Shown here one piece after another: positions 46,855 to 58,600 of a stretch of 64,000 bases of DNA (position 1 is its first letter; every line of letters starts with the position of its first letter). The DNA is from Epiperipatus broadwayi (taxonomy: Eukaryota; Onychophora; Udeonychophora; Euonychophora; Peripatidae), in assembly GCA_028023455.1 (NCBI GenBank), contig JAQFVV010012510.1, positions 1 to 64,000 of the forward strand. Reading direction: 5' to 3'. The translations under genes were made by a program, and so were the position numbers. The notes under the pieces are model-generated. The model made no database searches, had not been told where the DNA came from, and worked only from the letters and a program-made list of their open reading frames with translations.

Positions 46855-47179
46855 GGTTCATGATATAAACCACTAAACATCACATGATCACCATTTCTTA
46901 TGCTTGTTCATAACTGTTATTAAAACAGGCAAACTTCTCCATACAGTAGTGCCACTCAGTGCAAGTCAGAGTTAGATCTAGGTGCAGTACTCTCAGATCC
47001 AAAGCTCCTCATTGATGAAGGCCACAAGCCAGAAACTAGTCTGGGGATATTGGATGAGTAGGCACTAGACAGGGATTTTATACACAAGCCTTCTGGCATC
47101 TATTGATTACTCTGGCTTGCGCTGAGTGGCACTACTGTATGGAGAGTTTTGCCTGTTTTAATAATGGTTCATGATATAA
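46855..47179 (+). mobile_element. Family B palindromic retroposon, copy 4
   Basis: Element 46869-47165 (297 bp) with a perfect 14-bp duplication GGTTCATGATATAA (46855-46868 and 47166-47179). The head accactaaacatcacatg is complete. The left arm is shortened and the right arm carries a hammerhead-like core. The right end is gttttgcctgttttaataat. Confidence 0.9.
46997..47055 (+). ncRNA. Hammerhead-like RNA, family B copy 4
   Basis: Outer helix ATCCAA/TTGGAT, internal loop AGCT/ATA, CCTCA/TGGGG, core TTGATGA (C3 mutated to T), stem II GGC/GCC with CACAA loop, GAAAC (47032-47036), TA, GTC. The C3 change should abolish cleavage in this copy. Confidence 0.55.
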
Positions 47180-47289
47180 TGGTATTTAATATCATTGTAG
47201 GTACGTATATACATTTTAGTCATAGATATACTTAACCATATCCAATGATAATAGATGAACAGTTGAAATATTAAACTGAATTCCAAAAA
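47180..47289. other. Short spacer
   Basis: No content recognised. Confidence 0.5.
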
Positions 47290-47430
47290 ATTATAAAAGA
47301 TATAGAAAGCAATCACATAAGGTATGTGATTTGGAGAAGAAAGGCTAGAGATAGAAGATGGTTTGAACTTGGAGAGACCTTCCTGCAATAAATTGAAAAT
47401 GATACTGATGATGATGATTCAATGTGTTTT
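47290..47430 (+). pseudogene. RTE-type LINE 3'-end fragment
   Basis: Plus-strand translation gives WRRKARDRRWFELGETFLQ then a stop, the last residues of an RTE-type ORF, followed by a tgatgatgatgatt tail. Severely 5'-truncated, like the copy at 9.1-9.35 kb but in opposite orientation. Confidence 0.75.
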
Positions 47431-47960
47431 AAATAAATTAATTACAATTAAAGAATCAATGGGTTTAAAATAATGATGATGGTGTATGTTTTATTTATTA
47501 TTTAGATTTTAAATTATTGAAAAATGTGAATCTATTTAATTTTAAAGAATTAATTAGTCTTTATTTGAATGTACCTACTATATATAAATTTGCTGCATTT
47601 AAAATAGTTTTATTTATAAATAAGAATTTTATGCAAATCTAATCAAATTAATAATATTGAATCTGAAAGATTTAATCGCAAATAAAAACACAGTATATAT
47701 GAAATGAAATTATTTATAATCAAATGCATATAAAATAACGCTTAACCTTATTATGTATTAATAAGATATTTAATTCACTTATTTCTGTTTTTATATACAT
47801 TATAAGATGATTTTTAAATATGTATTTTTCGTGATTAATTTATTAAATTTTAAAATAGATGAAATTATTAATTTACCATTTATATTTTATAGATGTCTTT
47901 ATCACTTTAATGCACACAAAAGAGATAATTCAACAATTAAATATAGTTTAAAAACATCAC
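47431..47960. other. AT-rich sequence, nothing recognised
   Basis: No gene or matched repeat. Confidence 0.6.
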
Positions 47961-48092
47961 AAGTCAAAGTTTATTAAACAAGGCAAAACTCTCCATACAT
48001 TAGTGCCACCCTGTGTCAACCATAGTAATCAATTATGTGCTAGTATAAGAGATGGTGATCATGTGATGTTTAGTGGTTTAAGTCAAAGTTTA
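47961..48092 (-). mobile_element. Family B retroposon, copy 5 (short internal-deletion form)
   Basis: Element 47974-48079 (106 bp) with a perfect 13-bp duplication AAGTCAAAGTTTA (47961-47973 and 48080-48092). Both termini are present (aggcaaaactctcc on the left; the inverted head gatcatgtgatgtttagtgg on the right), but the palindrome core is gone. Its intact duplication shows that even this short form inserted as a unit or was shortened without disturbing the ends. Confidence 0.85.
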
Positions 48093-48555
48093 GTTATTGA
48101 ATTAGTAAATTTTTAAATCTGGTAAATTAATGTGGAATAGAATTCCTAAAAAAAAAAAAAAAAAAAAAAAGAATATGAAAATTGTAGAAGGATGTTAAAC
48201 TTGAACACATAACAATGCAGATGGATGGACCAAAAGGTGAGATAAAGTTACAAAACTGAATTTTAGCAATAAATTCAGAGGTGTATTCTTGTGTAAAGAT
48301 TTTAGATTCATCAGCTAGACAAAATATTTACTAGCCTGGATAATGTGCTACAAAACTCATATAGTAAACTTTCAATATATTTGTATAGCTCTCTGCTTTG
48401 TGCTTGTATTGTGACACTATAGTTGTAGAATAATTTGTGAGTATGAAAGTTTATTTAAACTGTTATGTAAGTTCTCCTGACCAAACATATGTATAAAAAA
48501 CTGTTATCATAGTTTTGAAAAGCATAAGAAATATTAAATGTGCATTTTTATTATA
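48093..48555. other. AT-rich sequence with an A22 run
   Basis: Poly-A near 48149-48170; nothing else recognised. Confidence 0.55.
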
Positions 48556-48650
48556 TGTTGGTGGCCTAGTGGTTAGCATAGCTGCCTTCCAAGCAGCTAA
48601 TCTGGGTTCACTTCCCTTTCAGCACATTTGACATATGAAAAAAAAAAATT
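48556..48650 (+). mobile_element. tRNA-Gly-derived SINE, copy T1
   Basis: The 5' part closely resembles tRNA-Gly(TCC): A box TGGCCTAGTGG (48562-48572), anticodon stem-loop GCTGC/GCAGC with TCC (48588-48590), B box GGTTCACTTCC (48605-48615). The acceptor stem does not pair (cttccctttcagcac), and the sequence continues into atttgacatatg and poly-A. Two minus-strand relatives at 61.3 and 62.5 kb share the gacatatgaaaaa tail. So this is a SINE and not a functional tRNA gene. Confidence 0.75.
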
Positions 48651-49475
48651 TAATTAGCACAAAGAATTTGGTCTGATATCAAAGCTTACCTGCTAAACAT
48701 TTTTAATATTAATAAATGTTTTTAGACATGCATGTTTTAAATTACCAACTTTATAACCAGTGGATATACTTAAAATGTGTATATTTAATTATTCATTCAA
48801 ATAATAAGATATAAAATATAACTCAGTAGTAATTATAAAACAGGTATGTTTATTTAATGGCTGGGATTTATCTAAAGTTAAAATAGTTTACAATTGTCAT
48901 TTGTTTTACATGCTTATACTTTATTCCCAGTATAAATTTGAACCCATCACAAAAATGCCACAAGAGTAGTAGAATTTTATTTTCATAGATGATCAAGTGT
49001 AATTTGGCTTGACTGGCCATGAATTCATTAGAATATTCTAAGAAGTTTTTGGCTTCTTAAGTTGTTGTTTTTTTGAAAATGATATAATTATTAAATGTAA
49101 CTACAAAAAAATGTAAATATTATCTAACTTCTGAATATGATTTTAAAATGTAATCTTGAGTTTTAATGTTACTGCTATTTTTATATTGCTTTCAGAAATG
49201 GGTTTCTCTTCTAAAATTGCTTTGTTTTAGATGTTGATGCTATTCAAGTTGAAATCATTAAATATATAATTGTAGGTACATTAATTAAATATCCAAAAAT
49301 CTTTTAGAAATAAGAATCAGCAATTTGAGAACCCTTCACTATTATAAGTCAAGATAATGAATTTTGATTAAATGGTATTATTTAATTTTGAACAGTATAA
49401 TCAAAAAAAAATATCTTGAATAATATAAAAATAGATACTTTCCTCATTTTATAAAATTGTTAACTATAATTAGAG
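48651..49475. other. AT-rich sequence, nothing recognised
   Basis: No gene or matched repeat. Confidence 0.6.
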
Positions 49476-49645
49476 GGTGTTTGACCCAGCTCTCTTTAGT
49501 CATCCACTTCATCTTATACAACCGATACATATGACCACATACATGCGAAAAAGATAAATGATCTCCAATATACAGGACTTAAAGATCTGGTTCAAATCAC
49601 CTTTAATTACATCTGGCTTAAAAGTATATATAATATAATTGTGAG
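49476..49645 (-). repeat. Family C fragment
   Basis: Minus-oriented partial copy (cagctctctttagtcatccac, accacatacatgcgaaaaag, ggttcaaatcacc), decayed. Confidence 0.5.
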
Positions 49646-50949
49646 TTTAGCCATTATACACTGAAGGAGTTACATTCTGCCACTGAGAGCATACTATCAA
49701 ACTATCTAGAGCAGAATTCTGACAATGGTTAAAATTAAAAGTTGAAAATAATTTGATGCTTTTATTAATTTACAATTAATGTTATTATTGAAAATAGAGA
49801 ATGAATATTCTATATGCGACTGTATATGCGGAACCTACTAATAAGCAATATTCTTTGAGGTGCACAATACTTTAGAAAATACCATATAATTCTATCGACT
49901 ATATTATATGGCTGCGGAAGAAACAAGCTGTTGCAATTTTTTAGAGCACGCAAAAAATTGCCCTTGCGACTGAGTTATGAGCAAAGTTTAAAAATACTGC
50001 AATATACTAAAACATAACTACAGCTTTTATAAACCAAGATCATACCATTTTAATTAATTTAATTGCACTAATGTGAACAGATAAGATTTAAAGAATGTTA
50101 TTGTGCTGTTCTTACACTGAATTCGTTTATATATATATATAACGTTTTAAAACATTTACAATTTGGTGAGCGTAATACAAAAATAAAAGATTAAAAATAA
50201 ATCAATAGGTAATATTTTTAGTTTAAAGTGTTATTTTTTTGCCTATCCTCTTTTCTTTTACTCAAATATACTTCACAAAATTAAATGTTTGTTTTTTTGT
50301 TGTTGTTGTTTTCTTTTAGCAAGTTACAGAGAAACATTTATCATTTAAATGTTTGTCATTTTAATTCTACCTGATCCATCAGCAATGAATTTGTAGAATG
50401 GCTGGTTCACCAGACATGGTTTTGTAGTTTATTGCAATCAATAACAATTTCTATCCTAAAGGAATTTTAACATTTAAACCTGGAGATTTTTTTTACTAGC
50501 TGAATGTTTGTTTACATTTTATCAATCACAGGGAATGAAAACATATTGAAATATCAACTACCTGACATTTAAAGGTATTCTTTGGGCTGATTATTTACAG
50601 AAAACTAATCAAGTTTTGATTTCTTAAAGAAAAATAATAATAAAAAAAAAAGAAATCTGAAAAATAAAATTAAAATTAAATTGCTTTGTAAACATATACA
50701 TATTACCTTTTCTGTACTTAAAGAAAAATGATACTTTCATAAAAACAATTTGAAAAGTATTAAAAAGATATTTAAATCATCTATGCACTCACTACACATG
50801 CACAAATTAATCCATATCCAAGTATATATCTGCAGACATATATATATGTCAGTATCGATTTAAAATGCGCCCTTTACCATTTTGATTATTAAAGGGAGCT
50901 CCCAAAACCACAGCAGACATAACCAAGCGCTAAAGGATGTCAGATAATA
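49646..50949. other. AT-rich sequence, nothing recognised
   Basis: About 1.3 kb; GTT run near 50297-50310. No gene. Confidence 0.55.
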
Positions 50950-51084
50950 CCATATGTCAGTGATGGGCAATCTTTTTACATGTGCACGTTAAAAATTTCC
51001 AAAAAATATTTATTGAATGATTGGCGTACCATACAGTTATTAAAACAAAATATAAACAACTTAATTATTGGAGTTTTTTAAAAG

Positions 51085-51395
51085 TTTATAAAACAAAATG
51101 CTTTGAACGTTCCATCATCAGATTTTCAATGAAATGGACGGCTGAAGACTTGTGGGTGAAGTCTGTCCATTAAAGTAAGAAGATTGGCTATCTTAATATA
51201 AAGCTGAGCACTGATTGTATATATGTGTGGAGATGGTAATCTTGACATACTAATGAGTGCTGGTTTAGCACGAAATACGTATATTGGTGATTATCTTTTC
51301 AACATGTGTGTGATCAGGTGGATCAGCAATATGAGATAGCATGGAGAGTTGACGGTTGTGTGAAAGTCTGAGTTCGAATCCCTTATATAATAATA
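51085..51395 (+). repeat. Family C SINE-like repeat, copy 7
   Basis: Plus-oriented copy; starts with a strong hairpin (aatggac...gtccatt, 51131 and 51167 region), contains gctgagcactgattgtatat and ends gagttcgaatccc then ttatataa. Nested between the hAT terminal repeat and the transposase 3' end. Confidence 0.7.
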
Positions 51396-51604
51396 ATTAA
51401 ACAAAATTTCTAAATAAGCTTACGTCAGTGATTATTAGAAAATTATCTATTTAAAAAATAATAAGCTAAATACAAGTAAACGATATTTATTTAGAAGAGC
51501 ACAAGTTGAATAATATGTAATAGTAAAAAATTAATAGTAATTAAAACAAAATTTTGGAAATAAACATAAAAAATCAACATAAATAGATATTTAATGAGAT
51601 TTTT

Positions 51605-53005
51605 GCTGTTGTACATTGGATGCCAAATGTTTTATATTTCGTTCATATTTTGTCAATTTTAATAATGTACATGCTAAATTAGATTCATCTGTCATTCTAT
51701 TTCTCAACTGTCTTTAATTAAATTCATTTCTGAAAACAATGATTCACATTCATATGTAGAGAAGAAAATTGATAATATAGCGGTCGTAAACAATTAAATG
51801 TTTCAGAAGTAGTGTTCCAGGCAGTCAATAGTTCCTCTTCAGCATTCATTTTACATATGACCAATAATCGATCATTTTCTATTAATTTCTAATTCATTCC
51901 TCAAATCAACAAATTTCTGTTTCCATATAAAACGGGATTAAAAATCGACTGATTGCATTTCCATATCTTCCAAATTAAATCACTCAAAAATTTCTAACTT
52001 GAGTCTATCCATTGATATTATGTCTGGGTATAAGATAAATAAATTCTGACGTTTCTGAAAATCGATTGAATAACAGCACAAAACGCTCGTGTCAATTTTA
52101 CTTGATCTGACTTCTCACAAGATTCTACATCAGTCAAGAACTTTTTTATATTTAGAAAATATTGAAGGTTTAAGAAATAATATCACTGTTAAAATTTTGT
52201 AATTAAACTTCAAATACTTTGATCAAATCAAACATGACAACAATTGTCTTGTTATAACCATGCAGTTTGACGTTTAGTTCATTTAGCTGTGAATACATAT
52301 TAATAAAAAAAAACATTAGTTTTGAAAGCCATTCGACATCCATTAATTCATTATACTTTTCAATGATTTTCTCATTATATAAAAACAGTCTAATTTCATC
52401 TAAACACTCAATGAATCTTTGAAGAACCGTCCCTAGACTTAACCATCGGACATTGTTGTACATAAGTAAACCATTGTATTTTTTGTTTATTTAGAGCTTG
52501 TATAGATATAAAATTGACTAACTTAGTCACAATGTTCTTGCATAAAACCTGCTGATGTATAATGCAATGAAAACCAAAATCAATATAGTTGGTAAATAAA
52601 CTGAAAAACCATTTTCTTTTCCAATTACACTTCGAGAACTATCTGTAGGTACTGATACAATTTTGGCAACATCTATTTCTTTTTCAGTGAGTACATTTGA
52701 AACTTTACTGCAAATATCTATTCCTTTTGTTGTTGTTAGTAATGATGTTAAACTGATTAATTCTTCTTTGATGTTATTCCCAATGCAATAGCAAATAAAA
52801 ATAACCAAATAAGCTGATTCATTTATGTCTGTACTTTCATGAAGGCAGAGAGAAATCTTTTTTTTGTTAATAAGTTATGTTGTTGGCCATTTTCAGGATT
52901 CTTTCTTTAACTGTATTTGCCAATGATAAATATTTTATTCTGTGGATAATTTTTGCTTTGTTTTCAAAATCTTCAACAAAAATTGGTGCACATTTCATCC
53001 AATAT
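51605..53005 (-). pseudogene. hAT transposase, middle and C-terminal part
   Basis: Minus-strand fragments in order: MKCAPIFVEDFENKAKIIHR and LANTVKERILKMANN (about 53000-52880); a block around YCIGNNIKEELISLTSL, then TTTKGIDICSKV and TDSSRSVIGKENGF (52808-52600) of the catalytic core; NNVRWLSLGTVLQRFIECLD and LNELNVKLHGYNKTIV (52463-52203); and, near 51760-51605, YECESLFSEMN with LASNVQQQKSH at the end, the hAT C-terminal dimerisation region. The order and wording match the transposase group that also gave vertebrate GTF2IRD2 and ZBED5/SCAND3-like proteins. Multiple stops and frameshifts make it inactive. The catalytic aspartate-like TDSSRS (usually TDGAPS) is altered. Confidence 0.8.
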
Positions 53006-53031
53006 ATATATATATATGTATATATATATAT
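53006..53031. repeat. (TA)n tract at the left LTR/hAT junction
   Basis: TA run with one TG interruption, adjoining TGTAACGG of block 3. Confidence 0.8.
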
Positions 53032-55658
53032 TGTAACGGTAAGAAAAGTAGAGCTGCTTTAACCTAACCTAGAAATGCAGATAGAGGGGATTCAAACCTC
53101 GCCTACTCCTCTAGATTGCTATTAAGCGACTTACTCCCCAAACCTCACTAGAATTTAATCTTAATGTATGCCCGGTGGTCAGAGAGAGAAGAGACCACGA
53201 AAAGGAATTTTTACATATATAATGATCAGATGTGCATACGTATGTCACAAAAGAAAAACAATACTAAGTGGTTTTATTTATAGTGAATGAAAGATAACAG
53301 AAATTTTTATTATTGACATTAAAATAATTCACACAATGCTTTATAGTGTTGCAGGCTATTTTCACTGCAACCGGATAGACATATATGAAAGATCCATTGA
53401 TCGTCAATGGAAGTGTTACGTAAAAGAAATCAAGAGAGAGAGACATGATTCATTAACTCTGTGGTTGGAGAACATAGAAATAAATAGGTGGTCAAACTCA
53501 ACTAAACACTTTGGACAGGTTTAAATCACAACCCTACTTATGATTTAAGAAGAATGATAAAGTGACCCCAGCAGGAATTTCCAGCCATAATTGAAACATT
53601 TCTATGAGATTTTGAGAAAGATTTCCTAATAAATATAAATATACAAGACCATGCACAAAGGCAAGAGCATATAGTGGGCTGTGAGCTCGAGACATAACAG
53701 TTACCAAGAAGTTAACACAAGACTGGATAGCTCTCCATCTCTAAACTAGGTTAGAGAGAAAAATGGAACCCGTTCGCTAAACACGTGACCCGGATTCAGG
53801 ATCAGAGTTTTTGTTGTTTATGTCCAGTTACGTACATTGAAAGGACTAAGATCGACATGAGATCCAGAACAATTTATTTGTTTTTCAGAAGGTCCAAATG
53901 TAGGTATGTTAACCTAAGCAAACTTGGCAAAAGAAGCACTGTAATATATGCTGAGCGGTCCAGTAGATCACCCGAGGCACGATGCCATATAAATACGGTC
54001 AACAACCTTTAAATTTAAAAAGAAACCCTCTGCAAAATATAAATATATTAGGAAAGCTCAACTATCACTGAGAATCCACAGAAAAATAGTAACTTTACCT
54101 TTATAAAAATTTGAATTACTAAAACAAAACAAGTGGGCAGATATTTATTGGTTTAGTTCAAGTTTAACCGACCAACCCTAAGCCAATGCTATTTAATAAT
54201 TTTTAATACATATTGTCAAAATGTACTCTCTCTTATTACTAAAATATAAATTCAAATGTTTTATTTCACGCCCTTTAAAATATAACTTTAAATTTGTAAC
54301 TCTTCATTGACTAAAATATACAGGCATTTGATAAGGATCTTTCTTTTATATATATACAAAAAACTAAGTTAAAGTTTTCAAAGTTTTATAATAGAATATT
54401 TAGCAATTTAAATCTTGATTTTAAAATAGAGTTTTGCATTTTCTATGATTTGCTTCCTTTTCTTTCTAAATAAATATTTATATAAAATAAATAACTTAAT
54501 TACAGGAGTATAATGGCAGAAAGTTAAACGAAGTATTTTTCAATTAAATTAATAAGAACTATGGCCGCCATCATATATAATAAGCCCTCCCATTACGATA
54601 AAAAAAAAAAAAGCAATTAATGAAATATAATTTGACAAGATATAAACACATAGATTTAAAAAAAAAACCATATATATAGAAAAACATAATTCTAGCTAGA
54701 GTGAATTTGTAAATTACAAAGAGATTTTTTTGTTAATTTATGGTAACGTTACTGGTAACTAGATGGGGTGGGTCAAGATGAGTTCATTAGAGGTTTACCG
54801 CAAGTCTTCTTGGTTCTTCAACTTTGTTTTTCCATGTTTGAGGGCAGATATTCATGGATACAGGGCAGACACTTTAGTTCTCTGGCTGACTTACATGATT
54901 GAACTCCAGCCTCAGGAATGACTCAGGAGAGCAAAGGCAAAGAGGTTACCCCTGCATTTTTGCAGAGCAACACATTTCTGGATTTTTTTATTTATATGCT
55001 GAAAGAATAGAGTGCAGCTTGAAGTAAGTACAGCAAGCAAGAGTTCGCTATATTGTCCAATCTTTCAGCAAAATTTCTTCCAACAAAATTCTTAAGATTT
55101 CTCTCTGACCTTCAGCACAGGTTACCCACAAGCATAAGACCCAGAACAAAAGAAAAGTTCTTTATTTACACCCTTTTTTCCATTATATTTTTAATCTGCT
55201 AATTAGTAGCGAATCATGCCCATTGTTTCAAATTTTTCCTGTTATCTATTATTTTATCTAACTCAGAAAAATGTTTTATTAATTAAATTCCTTTTTTATT
55301 TTAAAAATATATATTTATTGACATAATAAATTGTACAGATGAATAATAAAAATACTTTGTTAATGTTGGCTCATCCATTGCTAACGTAATGGATTCTATT
55401 TAATTAAAAAAATTTATCTTATCGAATTCTTCCAACATATATTTTAAAAATAGTTGCAAATATAATTTTAACTTTCTATATTTTATTTCATTAAATCTTT
55501 TCTCTTTAACACAATTCCTTCTTTAATTTAGGCAACTATTTGAGAAAACGATAAATTTAGTTTGAAAAAGAAACATGCATTCACTGTGGTTGGACTTAGG
55601 GTCTTAGTTAGTCCACAGTGAATGGTGAAGCCAGCATATATATATATGCACAGCTTCA
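53032..55658 (-). mobile_element. LTR-like block 3 inside the hAT
   Basis: A 2.6-kb block. On the minus strand it begins TGAAGCTGTGC (55658) and ends CCGTTACA (53032), with (TA)n on both sides. The minus strand near 53095-53070 reads aggtttgaatcccc, a B-box-like match of unclear meaning. A hairpin (cattcactgtgg and ccacagtgaatg) lies at 55579-55624. No coding frame with family resemblance; the plus-strand frames at 53336 and 53785 are unsupported. The promoter is less clear than in other blocks. Confidence 0.45.
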
Positions 55659-55670
55659 ATATATATATAT
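55659..55670. repeat. (TA)6 between LTR-like blocks 3 and 4
   Basis: Exactly 12 bases of alternating AT separate the two oppositely oriented blocks. Confidence 0.8.
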
Positions 55671-58600
55671 TGTGACCTTCTGGTTTGGCACCAGAAATAG
55701 TCATTGTAGTAGTGTGGTAGTATATCAGTAATATCTGATATAATCCTCTTTTAAAAAAAAAAAAAAAATAACGTGAAATTTAAAAAAAAAAAATTATTTT
55801 GACTTAAAACTGTAATCAAAAGTAAGTGTAGGTAATTAAAAAATTTCTTAAATGTTTAGTGTCTTGTTTTGGGGTATAATCAGTGATAGAATAGGGGAGT
55901 GGCTTGTTATATGTATAGTCAGTACAGCTTAAGTTGTTGCTTAATTGTTTTATTTGTTCATAAAGCAGTATTCAGTTTTGTTAGAATGATTTTCTACTCC
56001 ATTTGTTTTGTACATTTTAAATTTATAGCATAAACAGTAAAATATGTTTCACTCATCATCATTCACATTGTCATTTCAGTCAGTATAGTATAATACCTAT
56101 AGTATATTACTATTGAATATTCATGCATTATCCAACTTCATTTTTTATTCATATGTTTCATTAAGTCATTAAATATCCCACATTACATTCAAATATTTAA
56201 TTATATCAATAATAGTATTAAAAAGAAACTAGCTTAATTACATTTTAAATAAATCAATAAATTATGGACAAATGAATTATATAATGACAAATACTGTAAA
56301 ATATTTTATTTATTAAAACAATTGTCATTAATTTTATTCTACTGCTTTAAAAACATTTAATTATTAGTTCAATATTTTTTTTTTTCATTTATTTAAAAGG
56401 CGAAATAATTTTTTTTTTCATCTCTATTTTTTTTTATTGTCTAAAGTTTTTGCATAATTAAGTAAGTTTGCCAGTGGGAGGAGCGATTGGTGATTTTTTT
56501 CTGGTGATGTAATGTGACATTATCGTAAACAATTGGAAGGGAACAAGGTGATGTAATGATTATTAAAAAAGTTTATAAAAGAAATACTTATTACTTTTAA
56601 GTAGTCAGTCAATTATTACTTCAGTCAGTCAGAGTCAATTATTAGAAGTTTTACGAGAGCAGTTATAGCTAACCAAAGACAGCTATAACTAGGTTATTTA
56701 GCAAAGTTTAATAGTGAAATTATTTTTCCTCTTCCAGAGTTCAAGTTAAAAATTTAATTATATTATTTTGTTTGCGAAATGTGCACTTAAAAACCACTGA
56801 AAGATATGTCAGTTTTGCTCTGGCTGATTATTCAAATTGTCCCAACGTTATGCTAGAGTACATGTAAGTGTCATATTCTATTATTCAAGATAAATTATTA
56901 TTTAAAAAATGGGAATGCTTAATGGGACTGTAAAATTGTTTTATTTAAATTTAAAATTAACAGGGAAGGATAAAATAATATTTATTTATTTTATAACAAT
57001 TAAGTTTTTAAGCTTTAATCATAATATAAAGGGAACAACTGTAACGTGCTTCATTTATGTGAAGGAAAGATGTGAATTGTCATTGAACGTTCTCAGAACT
57101 TTAATGTACAAATTTTATGTTAAATATAAAAGAAAACTCAAAATTTAAAATATATACAAGGAATATGTAATTTTATTGTCATATGTCTTAGAATAGCAGT
57201 GTAATTATTTATATTTTTACCTTTGGAAAAGAAAAATATAAGATTAAATATGTCATTAAATGTACTTTAATAATTATTTGTTCTTCTAGACTAGTAGGAG
57301 GAATGAAATTATAAATGGATAAAGTTATGTTACATTGCTGTATTAACATTACCAATGAGTTTATATCAATAAATATTATTAATTGAATAACTATGTATAT
57401 TTCTGAATGGCTTTATGATTGTGAAATCAAATGTTAAATATATCCTAGGAATAAAATACAAACTTCTATTTTACTTGCATTATGAAATATATTGTTTAAT
57501 TAAGGAAATTCATTATTTACAATGTCAATAGCAATTCATTAGTTGATAACTAAAAACATTGAATATGCTCATATGGATTCAACAAAAATAATATTGTTTT
57601 GTTTTCTCCTGCAGGAACTGTTCCATTCTGTGTTAATATTTGTCTTGTGCAGTATAATTATTTTCCTTATCTATTTGAAAACATGATAAGGAAAGTCATG
57701 TAAAAACTTTCATAAACTTTCATTTCATTTTGTTTGGAAAGAAAAAAAACAACTTTATTTTATGTAATGGTATTTTAGATAGCTTTAGTATTAGTTAAGG
57801 AATGTTTTATTATTTTAAATATGTTTATTATATGTATTATTATTATTATATTTTTTTCCAAGAACGTCTCAAATAGCATAATAGAAAAATACATTATGCT
57901 GGTAATTTTATTTTTATTATTGTTATTATTTTAATAAGATAAGTTTGGTCATGTGTGTGCTAATGATCCATGCACATAATAAATGAATGGAAGAGTCCAT
58001 TCAAAAGGGTGAATAATTATTTTTTAAAAAAGAGTTCATTATATCAAATCTTACCGAATATATTTCTTTTTATAAATTAGAAAATAATTATTTTCAATAG
58101 TTATTTTATCTATAACATACAATATTATTACTTATTTAGGTTCAATTTAACTACAGATTCATGCCAATATTAATGCATTATATTATAAAAAAATTATTCG
58201 TCGTGCTTTGTCCATAGTAATTAGTATTTGATTCTCCAATTGTTCTTTGAACATTACCAGGTCCTAAATATTGTCAGATATGAGATATTTTATTCTTTAT
58301 TAATTCTAGCAGTAATAATTAATATTTTAACAATAATTTTTTTTGCTTACTGTGATTTTAAATGGCCTGTATATCATATGCTTATACGTGTGGGTTTCTA
58401 TTATTAAACTTATTTATAATTATATGTAATTGCCAGTGAAAATGATTTTAAATCAATCGGATTCGGAAAAAAAGGGGATCAATCATTTGAAGAATTAGAA
58501 AGTTGTTTAAGAGAGAATTATTATTTCTTTGTTATGACTGAATGAAAAGTATTTTGTGGCTATATGCTATAAAGTTTACAATGTTTATAATATTTTATGG

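Noticed and set aside
48556-48615. Functional tRNA-Gly gene
   Set aside because: Acceptor stem cannot pair, the B box is altered, and the sequence continues into a shared tail and poly-A; related copies exist. It is a SINE.
51120-51180. Hammerhead in family C
   Set aside because: CTGAAGA is present, but it lies within a simple long hairpin (aatggac/gtccatt) and lacks GAAAC and a GTC placed before stem I.
53060-53125. tRNA gene on the minus strand with aggtttgaatcccc
   Set aside because: B-box-like match only; no convincing A box or cloverleaf.
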